From contig CAYYNP010000003.1 of assembly GCA_964472545.1 (NCBI GenBank), positions 34,426 to 98,425 on the forward strand: a stretch of 64,000 nt of DNA, written 5' to 3'. The translations under genes were made by a program, and so were the position numbers. The DNA comes from CAYYNP01 sp964472545. GTDB taxonomy: Bacteria; Planctomycetota; Planctomycetia; Pirellulales; Thermoguttaceae. How positions within the stretch are numbered: position 1 is the first letter of the stretch; the number at the start of each line of letters is the position of its first letter. Shown one piece after another: positions 51,100 to 58,816 of the stretch. Below the pieces are notes generated by a model. The model made no database searches and was not told the origin of the DNA. It saw nothing but the letters and a program-made list of their open reading frames with translations.

Positions 51100-52203
51100 C
51101 TACTGCGGGATGACGTGGACGTCTTCCGCAGCAATGCTCAAACTCGCGCGGTCGCCGGTGGCAATGGACATTTCATTGTATTGTCTCTTGCCCAGCGAGA
51201 CAACCAACGACACCCCCCCGCAGGTAACATTCAACCTCACCAACGGCCCCAAATCGACGACGTCGGAGACGGGCCCCTGGACGACCGTTCCATTTGCCGA
51301 GCCGCCGTCGGAAACGGTTTGCCCGGCGGCCGCCGGCGCGACCTGGATGTTCTCCGGGCGGACCATCGCCGTGACGCTACCCTCCGGGCTCGACGACGCC
51401 GACCTCGCCGCGCGGAGCAACAAACCTCCGTCGCATTGCAGCGTGACCGTCTGTCCGGAGGTTTCCGCCCGCGCCGGCAGCAGATTGCCCGCGCGAACGA
51501 ACCGGGCCGCCGTGAGGCTGTTCGGCCGCTGCAAGATCTCCTCGGGCGTGCCGGTCTGCACGATCCGCCCCTGCTGGATGATGCCCACACGATCGGCCAC
51601 GGCGAGCATCTCGTCGAAGTTGTGGCAGACGTGAATGGCCGTGATGCCGGAGTTGCGCTGAAGCTGCTTGATCTCGCGGCAGAGCGTGTCTCGCGTCTGT
51701 TCGTCCAGGGCGCTGACCGGCTCGTCGAGCACGAGCACCTTGGGCTCGACCGCCAGGGCTCTGGCCAGCGCGGTGCGTTGCTTCTCGCCGCCGGAGAGCT
51801 TGCCGGGCAGACGATCGGCCAGATGGCGAATGCCGACCATTTGCATGGTGGTCCCCGCCCTGGCCCCGACCACCAGGCGCCGCCAGAGGCGGGGGCCTTT
51901 GATCCGCTTGGCGACGCCGAAGCCGACGTTGCCGCGGACGGTTTGGTGTGGGAAGAGCGCGTAGTCTTGCGGCAAGTAACCGATCTCTCGGCTCCGCGGC
52001 GGCAGCCGAGTAACGTCGCGGCCGTCGATCTCGATCTTCCCCGATCGCACCCGGTTGAGCCCACAAAGACACTCGATCAACAGCGTCTTGCCCGAGCCGG
52101 TTGGGCCCAGCAGCACGAAGTACTCGCCGGGGGCGACTTCGAGCGAGACATCCTTCAGCGCGAAGCGGCCCACGCGGTATTCGAGTTTCTGGATGCGGAT
52201 CAT
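51100..52203 (-). CDS. ABC transporter ATP-binding protein, molybdate/tungstate type
   Basis: 367 residues from the ATG at 52203, overlapping the permease stop by 4 nt (ATGA). Walker A LGPTGSGKTLLIE, signature LSGGEKQRTALARA, Walker B KVLVLDEPVSALDE, and the switch His in HVCHNFDEM. The C-terminal third is a TOBE-like domain (VDLGPLVRLNVTCGGVSLVV), as in ModC/WtpC/CysA importers. It powers uptake by the adjacent permease and the two binding lipoproteins. Last gene of the operon. Confidence 0.92.
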   Translation of the reverse strand: MIRIQKLEYRVGRFALKDVSLEVAPGEYFVLLGPTGSGKTLLIECLCGLNRVRSGKIEIDGRDVTRLPPRSREIGYLPQDYALFPHQTVRGNVGFGVAKRIKGPRLWRRLVVGARAGTTMQMVGIRHLADRLPGKLSGGEKQRTALARALAVEPKVLVLDEPVSALDEQTRDTLCREIKQLQRNSGITAIHVCHNFDEMLAVADRVGIIQQGRIVQTGTPEEILQRPNSLTAARFVRAGNLLPARAETSGQTVTLQCDGGLLLRAARSASSSPEGSVTAMVRPENIQVAPAAAGQTVSDGGSANGTVVQGPVSDVVDLGPLVRLNVTCGGVSLVVSLGKRQYNEMSIATGDRASLSIAAEDVHVIPQ

Positions 52204-53048
52204 CGTTGCCGGAGTCCTATCACGCGGACGGCCACCAGGGCCACGATTGCCAGGATCAGCATCAGGATGGCCGCCGAAAGGGCCGTTTCCAGCTCGCCGG
52301 TCGACTCTTCGAGGTAGATCAGCGTGGGCAGCACGCGGTTGCGCTCGGCGGTGCCGATGAAGACCATCAGCGGGCCGAAGATACCGAACGCCCGGGTCCA
52401 GATCAGGATCGCCCCGACGATGATCCCGCGCTTGGCAATCGGCAGCGCCACGCGGAAGAACGCCCCGGCGTGGGAACAACCCAGCGTCATGGCGACGTGT
52501 TCTACGCGGGGATCGATGCCGTCGAAGGTCAGTTTAACGGCGCGGATGCCGAACGAGGCGGAAACCAGAAGCTGACACAAGACGATGCCCGCATGACGGC
52601 TGTCGAAGACCAATCCGCAAGCAGTGATTGTTTTGCCCAGAGGCGACTGGCAGAAGAAGACCAACAGCGAAAGCCCCACCACCAGCGGCGGCAGGATGAT
52701 CGGCAAGTCGACGATCGAATCGATCACCGAATGGAGCGGGAATCTGTAGCGGCTCAGCGCGTAGCCCATGGGCACGGCAAACAACAGCCCGATGCCAACC
52801 GTGACCAGGCTGGTCCAGATCGACAACCAGACGGCCGCCCGGACCTTCTCCGATGTAAGGACTTCGACGAACGACTCGGCGTCGATGTAGCCCACGTCGG
52901 CGTGGATAATCGCCAGCAGCGCGCCGACGAAAGTCAGGACAAACGCCAACATTGCCATCGCAAAGAGCCGGTCGTACCAGCCGACGATCGGCACGGTGGC
53001 GCGCGTGTTCTGGAAGATCCAGATAACGAGTTTGACGAGAGATCTCAC
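52200..53048 (-). CDS. ABC transporter permease, molybdate/tungstate/sulfate type
   Basis: A 282-residue protein with about six helices. The EAA loop VEHVAMTLGCSHAGAFFRVA followed by LPIAKRGIIVGAILIW is typical of ModB/WtpB/CysT permeases; SLVTVGIGLLFAVPMGYALS is the conserved first core helix. It forms the channel with the downstream ATPase. Substrate class (molybdate, tungstate or sulfate) cannot be settled from sequence. Confidence 0.92.
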   Translation of the reverse strand: MRSLVKLVIWIFQNTRATVPIVGWYDRLFAMAMLAFVLTFVGALLAIIHADVGYIDAESFVEVLTSEKVRAAVWLSIWTSLVTVGIGLLFAVPMGYALSRYRFPLHSVIDSIVDLPIILPPLVVGLSLLVFFCQSPLGKTITACGLVFDSRHAGIVLCQLLVSASFGIRAVKLTFDGIDPRVEHVAMTLGCSHAGAFFRVALPIAKRGIIVGAILIWTRAFGIFGPLMVFIGTAERNRVLPTLIYLEESTGELETALSAAILMLILAIVALVAVRVIGLRQR

Positions 53049-53100
53049 GGGAGGGTATCGGGTATGCCGCGGTCGGTGTGTGCCTCATCCTACTCGTTAG

Positions 53101-53130
53101 CTCGTTCCCAAACCGGAGTTTGGGAACGAG
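53101..53130. repeat. Family G perfect palindrome (30 nt) inside the ABC operon
   Basis: CTCGTTCCCAAAC-CGGA-GTTTGGGAACGAG: 13-bp perfect arms and a 4-nt loop, between the binding-protein stop and the permease start. As RNA it would form a stable hairpin without a U-tract, so it could limit or protect the upstream message. Confidence 0.85.
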
Positions 53131-53136
53131 TAGATC

Positions 53137-53167
53137 GTAGGACGTCGGTGCGTTGCACGCACCCTAA
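53137..53167. repeat. Family F palindrome (F2)
   Basis: GGTGCGT-TGC-ACGCACCCTA: 7-bp arms, the same core as the element inside mnmE. It lies next to the family G palindrome in the 164-nt operon gap. Confidence 0.75.
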
Positions 53168-53212
53168 TCCCAAACCCTCAGTATAATCACCCCGCCGCCG
53201 GATGCCACCGGG

Positions 53213-54040
53213 TCACTCCGGACGCGCGAGCGTGTAGTGGTGTTTCTCGAACACGGCCCGGCCCTCGTCGGAGGTGATGAACGCGACGAATTTCGCGGCC
53301 ACCTCGGGATACTGCGAGGAGTTCAACACGCCCACGGCGACCTCGGAGATGATATTCTCGTCGGGCGCAGCGATCGGCACGATCTGGCCCTCCTCGCCGG
53401 CGAAATGGGCCATTGCGTCCCAGACGATCACCGCGTCGAGCGAGCCGAGCTTGATCCGTTCGGAGAGGCGATTGACCGTGTCGGCCCGGAACGGGTCGTG
53501 AATCTCGTCTTCCGAGACGCCGTTTTTCGCCAACAGCTTCGACGTCTTGCGGCCGATGGCACAGAACTCGGGGTCGCCGAGGCCGACCTTGACGTCGTCG
53601 CGGGTGAGGTCCGCCAGCGTGTGGATCTCTTTCGGATTGCCCGCCCGCACCAGAATCACGGGCACGAAGTAACAGACCGTCGTACCCTCACCGAGCAGCT
53701 CGTGCTGCTTGGCTAGTTCGATGTAGTGGACGTCGCCGGGCATGTAGAGATCGCCCTTGCCGGAGACCTTGGCACTGCTGAGCAGTACTTCACTACCGCG
53801 ATAGTCCACGGCAATCTTCACGCCGTGTTGTTGCTCGAACTTCTCGACCAGTTCGTCCATCGGCGGCTTCAACCCGGCTCCGCAATAGAGCAGCGGCGGA
53901 TCGGCGCCGCAGCCGATCAGCCAAGGCAACAGCACGGCCGCGACGACGCCCGCCAATACGCCGCGAAAGACACCGCCGTGCCGGCGGCGGCTAAACGGGG
54001 AACGGCCGTGTCGAACGGTGTGGTCTGATGGGGCGTTCAC
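53213..54040 (-). CDS. ModA/WtpA-type oxyanion-binding lipoprotein (first of two)
   Basis: A 275-residue protein. Lipobox LLPWLIGCGAD. The ModA-like start YCGAGLKPPMDELVEKFEQQ, GSEVLLSSAKVSGKGDLYMP, VILVRAGNPKEIHTLADLTR and a C-terminal VAAKFVAFITSDEGRAVFEK match periplasmic molybdate/tungstate-binding proteins. The ATG overlaps the stop of the preceding binding-protein gene (ATGA), so the two are coupled. A family D repeat encodes SRRRHGGV in the positive n-region of its signal peptide. Confidence 0.9.
   Translation of the reverse strand: MNAPSDHTVRHGRSPFSRRRHGGVFRGVLAGVVAAVLLPWLIGCGADPPLLYCGAGLKPPMDELVEKFEQQHGVKIAVDYRGSEVLLSSAKVSGKGDLYMPGDVHYIELAKQHELLGEGTTVCYFVPVILVRAGNPKEIHTLADLTRDDVKVGLGDPEFCAIGRKTSKLLAKNGVSEDEIHDPFRADTVNRLSERIKLGSLDAVIVWDAMAHFAGEEGQIVPIAAPDENIISEVAVGVLNSSQYPEVAAKFVAFITSDEGRAVFEKHHYTLARPE
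53973..54000. repeat. Family D unit inside a signal-peptide coding region (D2)
   Basis: CCGCCGTGCCGGCGGCGGCT followed by AAACGG, the same unit as at 22235-22318, in frame within codons ~14-23 of the binding-protein gene, where it adds an RRR cluster before the hydrophobic core. Confidence 0.8.
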
Positions 54041-54858
54041 TTCACGTAGCCGAATTCCTTGAACACTCCTTCACCGTGCTCTTCAACGAAGTCGAGGAAC
54101 TTCTTCAGTTTGTTCGGCCGCTGGGAATACGACAGCCCCATCACCGAGACGACGATCTCGTCGTACTCGTACGGCCCGGGCACGACCTCGATGTCGTCGA
54201 GGAACTTGTTGGCCACGCCGTTCCACATGATGCCGGCGTCGCGGTTGTCGAGCTTCAGTTGGTTGCCGATCTGGCCGTGCTTGCGCATCAAGTGATCTTC
54301 AACGTTCGCCAGCACGGCGTCGGTGATTCCTTTCTCCTCCAAGAGCTTGAAGACCATCTCGCCGCAGGTGGAGTATTGCGGGTCGGGCAAGATCACCCGC
54401 AGCTTATCCCCGCCTTCCCCGGGTTCGCGGGCAAGATCCTCAATGTTCCCTACGCCCTTGGGGTTGCCTTTGCGAACCACCAGCACGGGCCCCAGGAATC
54501 CGACGGGGATTTCGCGCCCCAGCGCATCGGCGTCTTTCGTGTATTGCTGATACGGGGTATGGGTGATGAAGACGTCGCCGCCTCGCTTGAGTTTGACCCT
54601 CGGCAACAGGTCTTCCGATCCACCCTGCGAGATGTCGACCTTCTCGCCGGTCTCTTCCTCATACATCTCGGTCAGCTTCGTCACCGGATCGATGAACGAA
54701 TCGCCGCAGAGGATCTCCAGATCGCCGGTCTCGGGCTTCTCGGCATCCGGTTGACCGGTCTTGGTAGTTTCCTCTTCGGTAGCTCCGCCGCAGCCGGCAG
54801 CCAACGGCAGCACGGCCAACACCGGCAAGAACCAAACAATGCACCTCATTCTCAACAT
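54037..54858 (-). CDS. Second ModA-type oxyanion-binding lipoprotein
   Basis: 273 residues from the ATG at 54858, which has a perfect AGGAGG six bases upstream; the longer frame to 54909 lacks one. Lipobox VLPLAAGCGGA. Mature start LEILCGDSFIDPVTKLTEMY, GSEDLLPRVKLKRGGDVFIT, VLVVRKGNPKGVGNIEDLAR and VMGLSYSQRPNKLKKFLDFV give a type II periplasmic-binding fold related to, but clearly different from, the next gene. First gene of the operon; a Thr/Glu/Lys-rich linker tethers the domain to the lipid anchor. Confidence 0.9.
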   Translation of the reverse strand: MLRMRCIVWFLPVLAVLPLAAGCGGATEEETTKTGQPDAEKPETGDLEILCGDSFIDPVTKLTEMYEEETGEKVDISQGGSEDLLPRVKLKRGGDVFITHTPYQQYTKDADALGREIPVGFLGPVLVVRKGNPKGVGNIEDLAREPGEGGDKLRVILPDPQYSTCGEMVFKLLEEKGITDAVLANVEDHLMRKHGQIGNQLKLDNRDAGIMWNGVANKFLDDIEVVPGPYEYDEIVVSVMGLSYSQRPNKLKKFLDFVEEHGEGVFKEFGYVK

Positions 54859-54885
54859 CACTAACCTCCTGGAAAAGGCCTCATT

Positions 54886-54925
54886 TGTATCCGATACGAG
54901 TATAACCACGCCGGCGCCTCGAGAA
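54886..54925 (-). promoter_or_regulatory. Candidate promoter/operator of the two-lipoprotein ABC operon
   Basis: On the minus strand TATACT (54899-54904) fits a -10 box; the -35 at 17 nt is weak (TTTTCT). At the expected start point lies the palindrome GTATCGGATAC, overlapping a second half-site ATACTCGTAT, a plausible repressor site. This is read from consensus only. Confidence 0.3.
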
Positions 54926-55030
54926 AACGCCCCCCGACGTCATTTGCGGTTGCCGACGGCCGACGACAAGGGTACGCTTGTGCGTTGCGAACGAAACCGG
55001 CAATCGCCTCGCCGCCCATCACCGGTCACT

Positions 55031-55957
55031 ATGAGCCCCGATTCCAACGACCGAAAGAACCTGCTGGCGGTCAACCTGGGCCTGGCGGTCAACGCGCTGT
55101 TGGCGGCCGCGAAGACCGGCGTGGGCATCCTCGGCGGCAGCCCGGCGCTATTGGCCGACGGGATCCACTCCGCCTCCGACGTGGTTTACCTGGCGATTGT
55201 CCGCGCGTTCATGCGGCTGGCCGGCAAGCCGCCCGACCGCGAGCATCCCTTCGGACATCGCCAACTGGAGGGCATCGCCGCGGTGGTGATCGGGGCCTTT
55301 GTGATGACCACCGGTTTGGCCGTCTTCTGGAACGCCGCACACACGGTGTTCGAGTGGCTAGCCGAGCCCGATACCGCCCGCAAGGCGTCCGCCTTCACGC
55401 TTTGGGTTGCCCTGCTGACGGTAATCCTCAAGCTCGCGCTGGTCGTCTTCACCAACCGCATCGCCCGGCGAACGCAGAGCATCGCCGTGGCGGCCTTGGC
55501 CCGCGACCACCGCAACGACGTCTTCTCGATCGCCACGGCAGCGGTAGGAATCGCCTTGGGGCAGGCCGGCTATCTGTGGGTCGATCCGCTGGCGGCGGCG
55601 GCCGTGGCCGTGTTGATCTTCTACACCGGCGTGACCATTCTCATGGAGTCGTCGGCCGAGTTAATGGACACGCGGCCGGCAAAACACGTCGACGATCGCA
55701 TCCATACGCTACTGGCCGGCGTGCGGGGCGTCGAGACGGTCGAGGAAGTCCACGTGCATCGCATCGGACACTACCTGCTGGTCGACGTAACCGTCGGCGT
55801 CGACGGCACGATCAGCGTGGCCGAGGGCGACGAAATCGCCTCCCGGGCGGAACGGGCCGTTCGCGAACAGGTCGAGTATCTTCGCCGCGTCTCGATCCAC
55901 TATCATCCCCGCACGGCAAGCGCCGTGTCGGACGCGCCCGACGTGCCGCCGGAATGA
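55031..55957 (+). CDS. Cation diffusion facilitator (CDF) efflux protein
   Basis: 308 residues from the ATG at 55031; the frame is open upstream but unlike coding sequence. Motifs LLADGIHSASDVVYLAIVR (metal site helix), REHPFGHRQLEGIAAVVIGA and ALARDHRNDVFSIATAAVG (second H-x-x-x-D site) are those of CDF transporters with six helices, here for zinc, iron, manganese or similar ions. The C-terminal cytoplasmic domain, EVHVHRIGHYLLVDVTVGVD, is the dimeric metal-sensing domain. Transcribed divergently from the ABC operon. Confidence 0.93.
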   Translation: MSPDSNDRKNLLAVNLGLAVNALLAAAKTGVGILGGSPALLADGIHSASDVVYLAIVRAFMRLAGKPPDREHPFGHRQLEGIAAVVIGAFVMTTGLAVFWNAAHTVFEWLAEPDTARKASAFTLWVALLTVILKLALVVFTNRIARRTQSIAVAALARDHRNDVFSIATAAVGIALGQAGYLWVDPLAAAAVAVLIFYTGVTILMESSAELMDTRPAKHVDDRIHTLLAGVRGVETVEEVHVHRIGHYLLVDVTVGVDGTISVAEGDEIASRAERAVREQVEYLRRVSIHYHPRTASAVSDAPDVPPE

Positions 55958-56000
55958 TCGAAATCTCGGGCAGTTCTCTCCCAATCGCTACGATCGGTCC

Positions 56001-56077
56001 GTGTGCCACGCTTCGCAGAAGCAGTGCTGCACACGTTGCACTCTGGAAAACACTGCTTCTGCGAAGCCGTGGCACAC
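56001..56077. repeat. Family C inverted repeat, 77 nt (C2)
   Basis: GTGTGCCACGCTTCGCAGAA...CACTGCTTCTGCGAAGC...GGCACAC; the same length and arms as 31086-31162 with a different centre. It lies in the 247-nt gap before the histidine kinase; the rest of the gap shows no clear promoter. Confidence 0.88.
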
Positions 56078-56204
56078 GAACCTTGCTCGACCGGTTCTCT
56101 GCCGAAAAACGCTCATCCGGCCAAAAATTCGACGCGGACGTGGGTAGCCACAACGTAGGGTTTCTTTGGCGTCGTGATTTTCGCCCCACGGGAGACCGAG
56201 CAGC

Positions 56205-57869
56205 GTGCCTGAGCAACCAGCCCCAGCCGAGAACACCGACGGCGTCTGGCCGGACGTCGACCCGGACGCGTCGTCGCACGACCCGGACGTGTTGCAGCAC
56301 CTGTTGCAGCAAGTCACCGCCGAGTTGGAGGCGACCCGGCGCGAGTTGGCCCGTACGCGCGCACAGGCCGAGGCGGCCGATCGGGCCAAGAACGAGTTCA
56401 TGGCCAACGTGAGCCACGAAATCCGCACGCCGATGAACGCCATTCTGGGCTTTGCCCGAATGCTGGCCAAGGAGCCGCTGACCGACGGCCAGTTGGAGAA
56501 ACTCCAGTACGTGCAGGACGCCGGCCGTTCGCTGCTGCAGTTGATCAACAACACGCTCGATTTCTCGAAGCTGGCCGCCGGGCAAATGACGCTGGCCAAA
56601 GCGCCCTTCGACCTGCGGGCTTTGATCCGCGGGGTCGCCGAGCGCGCCCGCAACGAAGCCGGTCCCAAGGGGCTCTCGGTTCATTTTCGTATCGGCCCGA
56701 CGGTGCCGCGGTGGTTGATCGGCGATCAAACGCGGTTCCGGCAGGTGTTGTTGAACCTGACCGACAACGCGATCAAATTCACCGCCGACGGTTCGATCCA
56801 CATCCGCGTGGTGCTCGACGAACAGACCGACGACACGGCCACGTTGCGGGTCACCGTCACGGACACCGGGGCGGGTATCCCCGTCGACCGCCAAACGGCC
56901 ATGTTCGCCAGCTTCTCGCAGGCCGACGGTTCCTCGACGCGGGCGTACGGCGGACTTGGCCTGGGATTGGCCATCAGCCGGCAATTGGTCGAGTTGATGG
57001 GTGGGCAGATCGGCTTCCGCAGCACGCCCGGCGAAGGCAGCCACTTCTGGCTCAGCCTGACCATGAACAAATGTACAGATCATCACACGGCCGACGACGG
57101 CTCGGGAGACTCTGCCGAGGCCGATTCCGGCGACGTAGCCAACGAGCCAGAACCGGCCGACGGCTCGTCGATCGGCGGCCGGCCGCAGGTGCTGGTGGCC
57201 GACGACGACTCGTTCAATCGCACGCTGGCCGAAGTGCTACTCAGCCGTGCCGGGTGCTTGGTCGACCTGGCCGTCGACGGCCGCGAAGCCTTGGCGATGA
57301 TCGAGAGCGCGACGTACCAGTTGGTGCTGATCGACGTCGCCATGCCGGAGATAGACGCCCTGGAGGCGATTCGCCGCATTCGCCACCGCGAGGCGGAGAC
57401 CGGCGGACACGTAGCGATCATCACGGTTAGTGCCGAGGTGCAGCCGGCCGACCGGCAACGGTGTTTGGACGCCGGCGCCGACGACTGCATCGCCAAGCCG
57501 TTCACCCTCGAGGTGCTCATCGGCAGCGTGGCCCGTTATCTGCCCGGATGCTTGCAGGACGGTCAGTCGGCGTCGGGAGTGTTGGATACGGGGGCCGACG
57601 GGACGTATTCTGAGCAGCTTGGCGAAGAGCAATTGTGCTCGCTGCGCACTTCGCTGGAGGCGGCGCTGGAGCAAGGCGACTTCCGCGATCTGGAGCGATC
57701 GGCCGCCGTCTTGAGGCGGCTCTCGCTGCACGCCGGTGCCGAGAATATGGCCGATCACGCGATGCGCGTGCAATTCGCCGCCCGTAGCAGCGATCTGAAA
57801 CAAGCCGCCCGGGCCATCTGTCGCCTTCAGTCGGCGGTGGAAGGGTGGCAGGCCGCCAATACAAACTGA
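56205..57869 (+). CDS. Cytoplasmic hybrid histidine kinase with receiver and degenerate HPt-like domain
   Basis: A 554-residue protein starting at GTG. An N-terminal coiled coil (VTAELEATRRELARTRAQ) leads to HisKA (FMANVSHEIRTPMNAILGF; phospho-His) and HATPase (LNLTDNAIKFTADGS, VTDTGAGIPVD, AYGGLGLGLAISRQL). A receiver follows with LVADDDSFNRTL, phospho-Asp in VLIDVAMPEIDALEA, and the Lys in DDCIAKPFT. The last ~80 residues look like an HPt four-helix bundle but lack the H-x-L-K-G phosphorylation motif (RSAAVLRRLSLHAGAENM instead). No transmembrane helix or PAS domain is seen, so the input is unknown. The double-receiver gene follows 26 nt downstream. Confidence 0.92.
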   Translation: MPEQPAPAENTDGVWPDVDPDASSHDPDVLQHLLQQVTAELEATRRELARTRAQAEAADRAKNEFMANVSHEIRTPMNAILGFARMLAKEPLTDGQLEKLQYVQDAGRSLLQLINNTLDFSKLAAGQMTLAKAPFDLRALIRGVAERARNEAGPKGLSVHFRIGPTVPRWLIGDQTRFRQVLLNLTDNAIKFTADGSIHIRVVLDEQTDDTATLRVTVTDTGAGIPVDRQTAMFASFSQADGSSTRAYGGLGLGLAISRQLVELMGGQIGFRSTPGEGSHFWLSLTMNKCTDHHTADDGSGDSAEADSGDVANEPEPADGSSIGGRPQVLVADDDSFNRTLAEVLLSRAGCLVDLAVDGREALAMIESATYQLVLIDVAMPEIDALEAIRRIRHREAETGGHVAIITVSAEVQPADRQRCLDAGADDCIAKPFTLEVLIGSVARYLPGCLQDGQSASGVLDTGADGTYSEQLGEEQLCSLRTSLEAALEQGDFRDLERSAAVLRRLSLHAGAENMADHAMRVQFAARSSDLKQAARAICRLQSAVEGWQAANTN

Positions 57870-57895
57870 CGTATCTCAGCAGGAGAACCGTAGCC

Positions 57896-58798
57896 GTGAG
57901 ATTCCTCATCGTCGACGACGACTCTTTGTGTCGCGAATTGTTGCGAGTTACGCTTTCGCCCTACGCCCGGTGCGACCTGGCGTTCGACGGCACGGAAGCG
58001 ATCGATGCCGTTCGCCTCGCGTTACAGGACGGCCGGCCGTACGATCTGATCTGCCTGGACATCATGATGCCCGGCAGCGACGGACACGAAGTGCTCGACG
58101 CGATCCGACAGATGGAGCACGCCCGGGGAATCGTGGGATCCGACGGCACGAAGATCATCATGACCACGGCCGTGATGGACAGCAAACACTGTATCCGCGC
58201 CTTCGAGGAAGGCTGCGAAAGCTACTACACCAAGCCGATCCACGCCGCCGAGTTCCTCGAAAAGGTCGGCGAGTTGGTGGGCGAGCTTCGCCAGGCCGAC
58301 GATGCCGCAGCCGCCTTGGCCTCGCCGACGTCGCCGCTTGAATCTGCGGAAGGCGGCCGCGGCCGAGATGCCGCTCCGCGCCGGGATCTCGACTGCCTGA
58401 TCGTCGACGACGACGGCGTCTGCCGTGCGTTGCTCGAGGCGATCCTCTCGCCGTTCGGCCGCTGCACCTTCGCCTACGACGGCCGCGAGGCAGTCGACGC
58501 CGTCCGTCTGGCCCAGGAAGACGGCCGCCGCTTCGACCTGATCTGCCTGGACATCATGATGCCCGGCCTCGACGGACACGGGGCGCTGAAGGCCATCCGA
58601 GAACTCGAGCAGGCCCAAGGTATCCTCGGTTCCGACGGCGTGAAAGTGATCATGACCACCGCCCTGCGCGACTCGAAGCACTGCATCCGCTCGTTCAAAG
58701 AGGGCTGCGAAAGCTACGTCACCAAGCCGATCGACGAGCAGGAGTTGCTCGACAGGATGCGCGAGTTGGGCGTGCTCGAGACCAGCGACGTGTCGTAG
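57896..58798 (+). CDS. Double-receiver response regulator
   Basis: 300 residues from GTG 57896 (AGGAGA upstream). Two CheY-like receivers of near-identical layout are joined by a ~40-residue Ala/Glu/Gly linker. Receiver 1: FLIVDDDSLCRELL, LICLDIMMPGSDGHEVL, YYTKPI. Receiver 2: CLIVDDDGVCRALL, LICLDIMMPGLDGHGALKAI, YVTKPI. Both keep the phospho-Asp and the Lys. There is no output domain, so it probably signals by protein contact. It is clearly a tandem duplication and the cognate partner of the hybrid kinase immediately upstream. Confidence 0.92.
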   Translation: MRFLIVDDDSLCRELLRVTLSPYARCDLAFDGTEAIDAVRLALQDGRPYDLICLDIMMPGSDGHEVLDAIRQMEHARGIVGSDGTKIIMTTAVMDSKHCIRAFEEGCESYYTKPIHAAEFLEKVGELVGELRQADDAAAALASPTSPLESAEGGRGRDAAPRRDLDCLIVDDDGVCRALLEAILSPFGRCTFAYDGREAVDAVRLAQEDGRRFDLICLDIMMPGLDGHGALKAIRELEQAQGILGSDGVKVIMTTALRDSKHCIRSFKEGCESYVTKPIDEQELLDRMRELGVLETSDVS

Positions 58799-58816
58799 CG
58801 GCGACGCTGAACCGTC

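Noticed and set aside
54761..55030. N-terminal extension of the CDF frame
   Set aside because: It overlaps the start of the divergent lipoprotein gene and looks non-coding; family resemblance begins just after the ATG at 55031.
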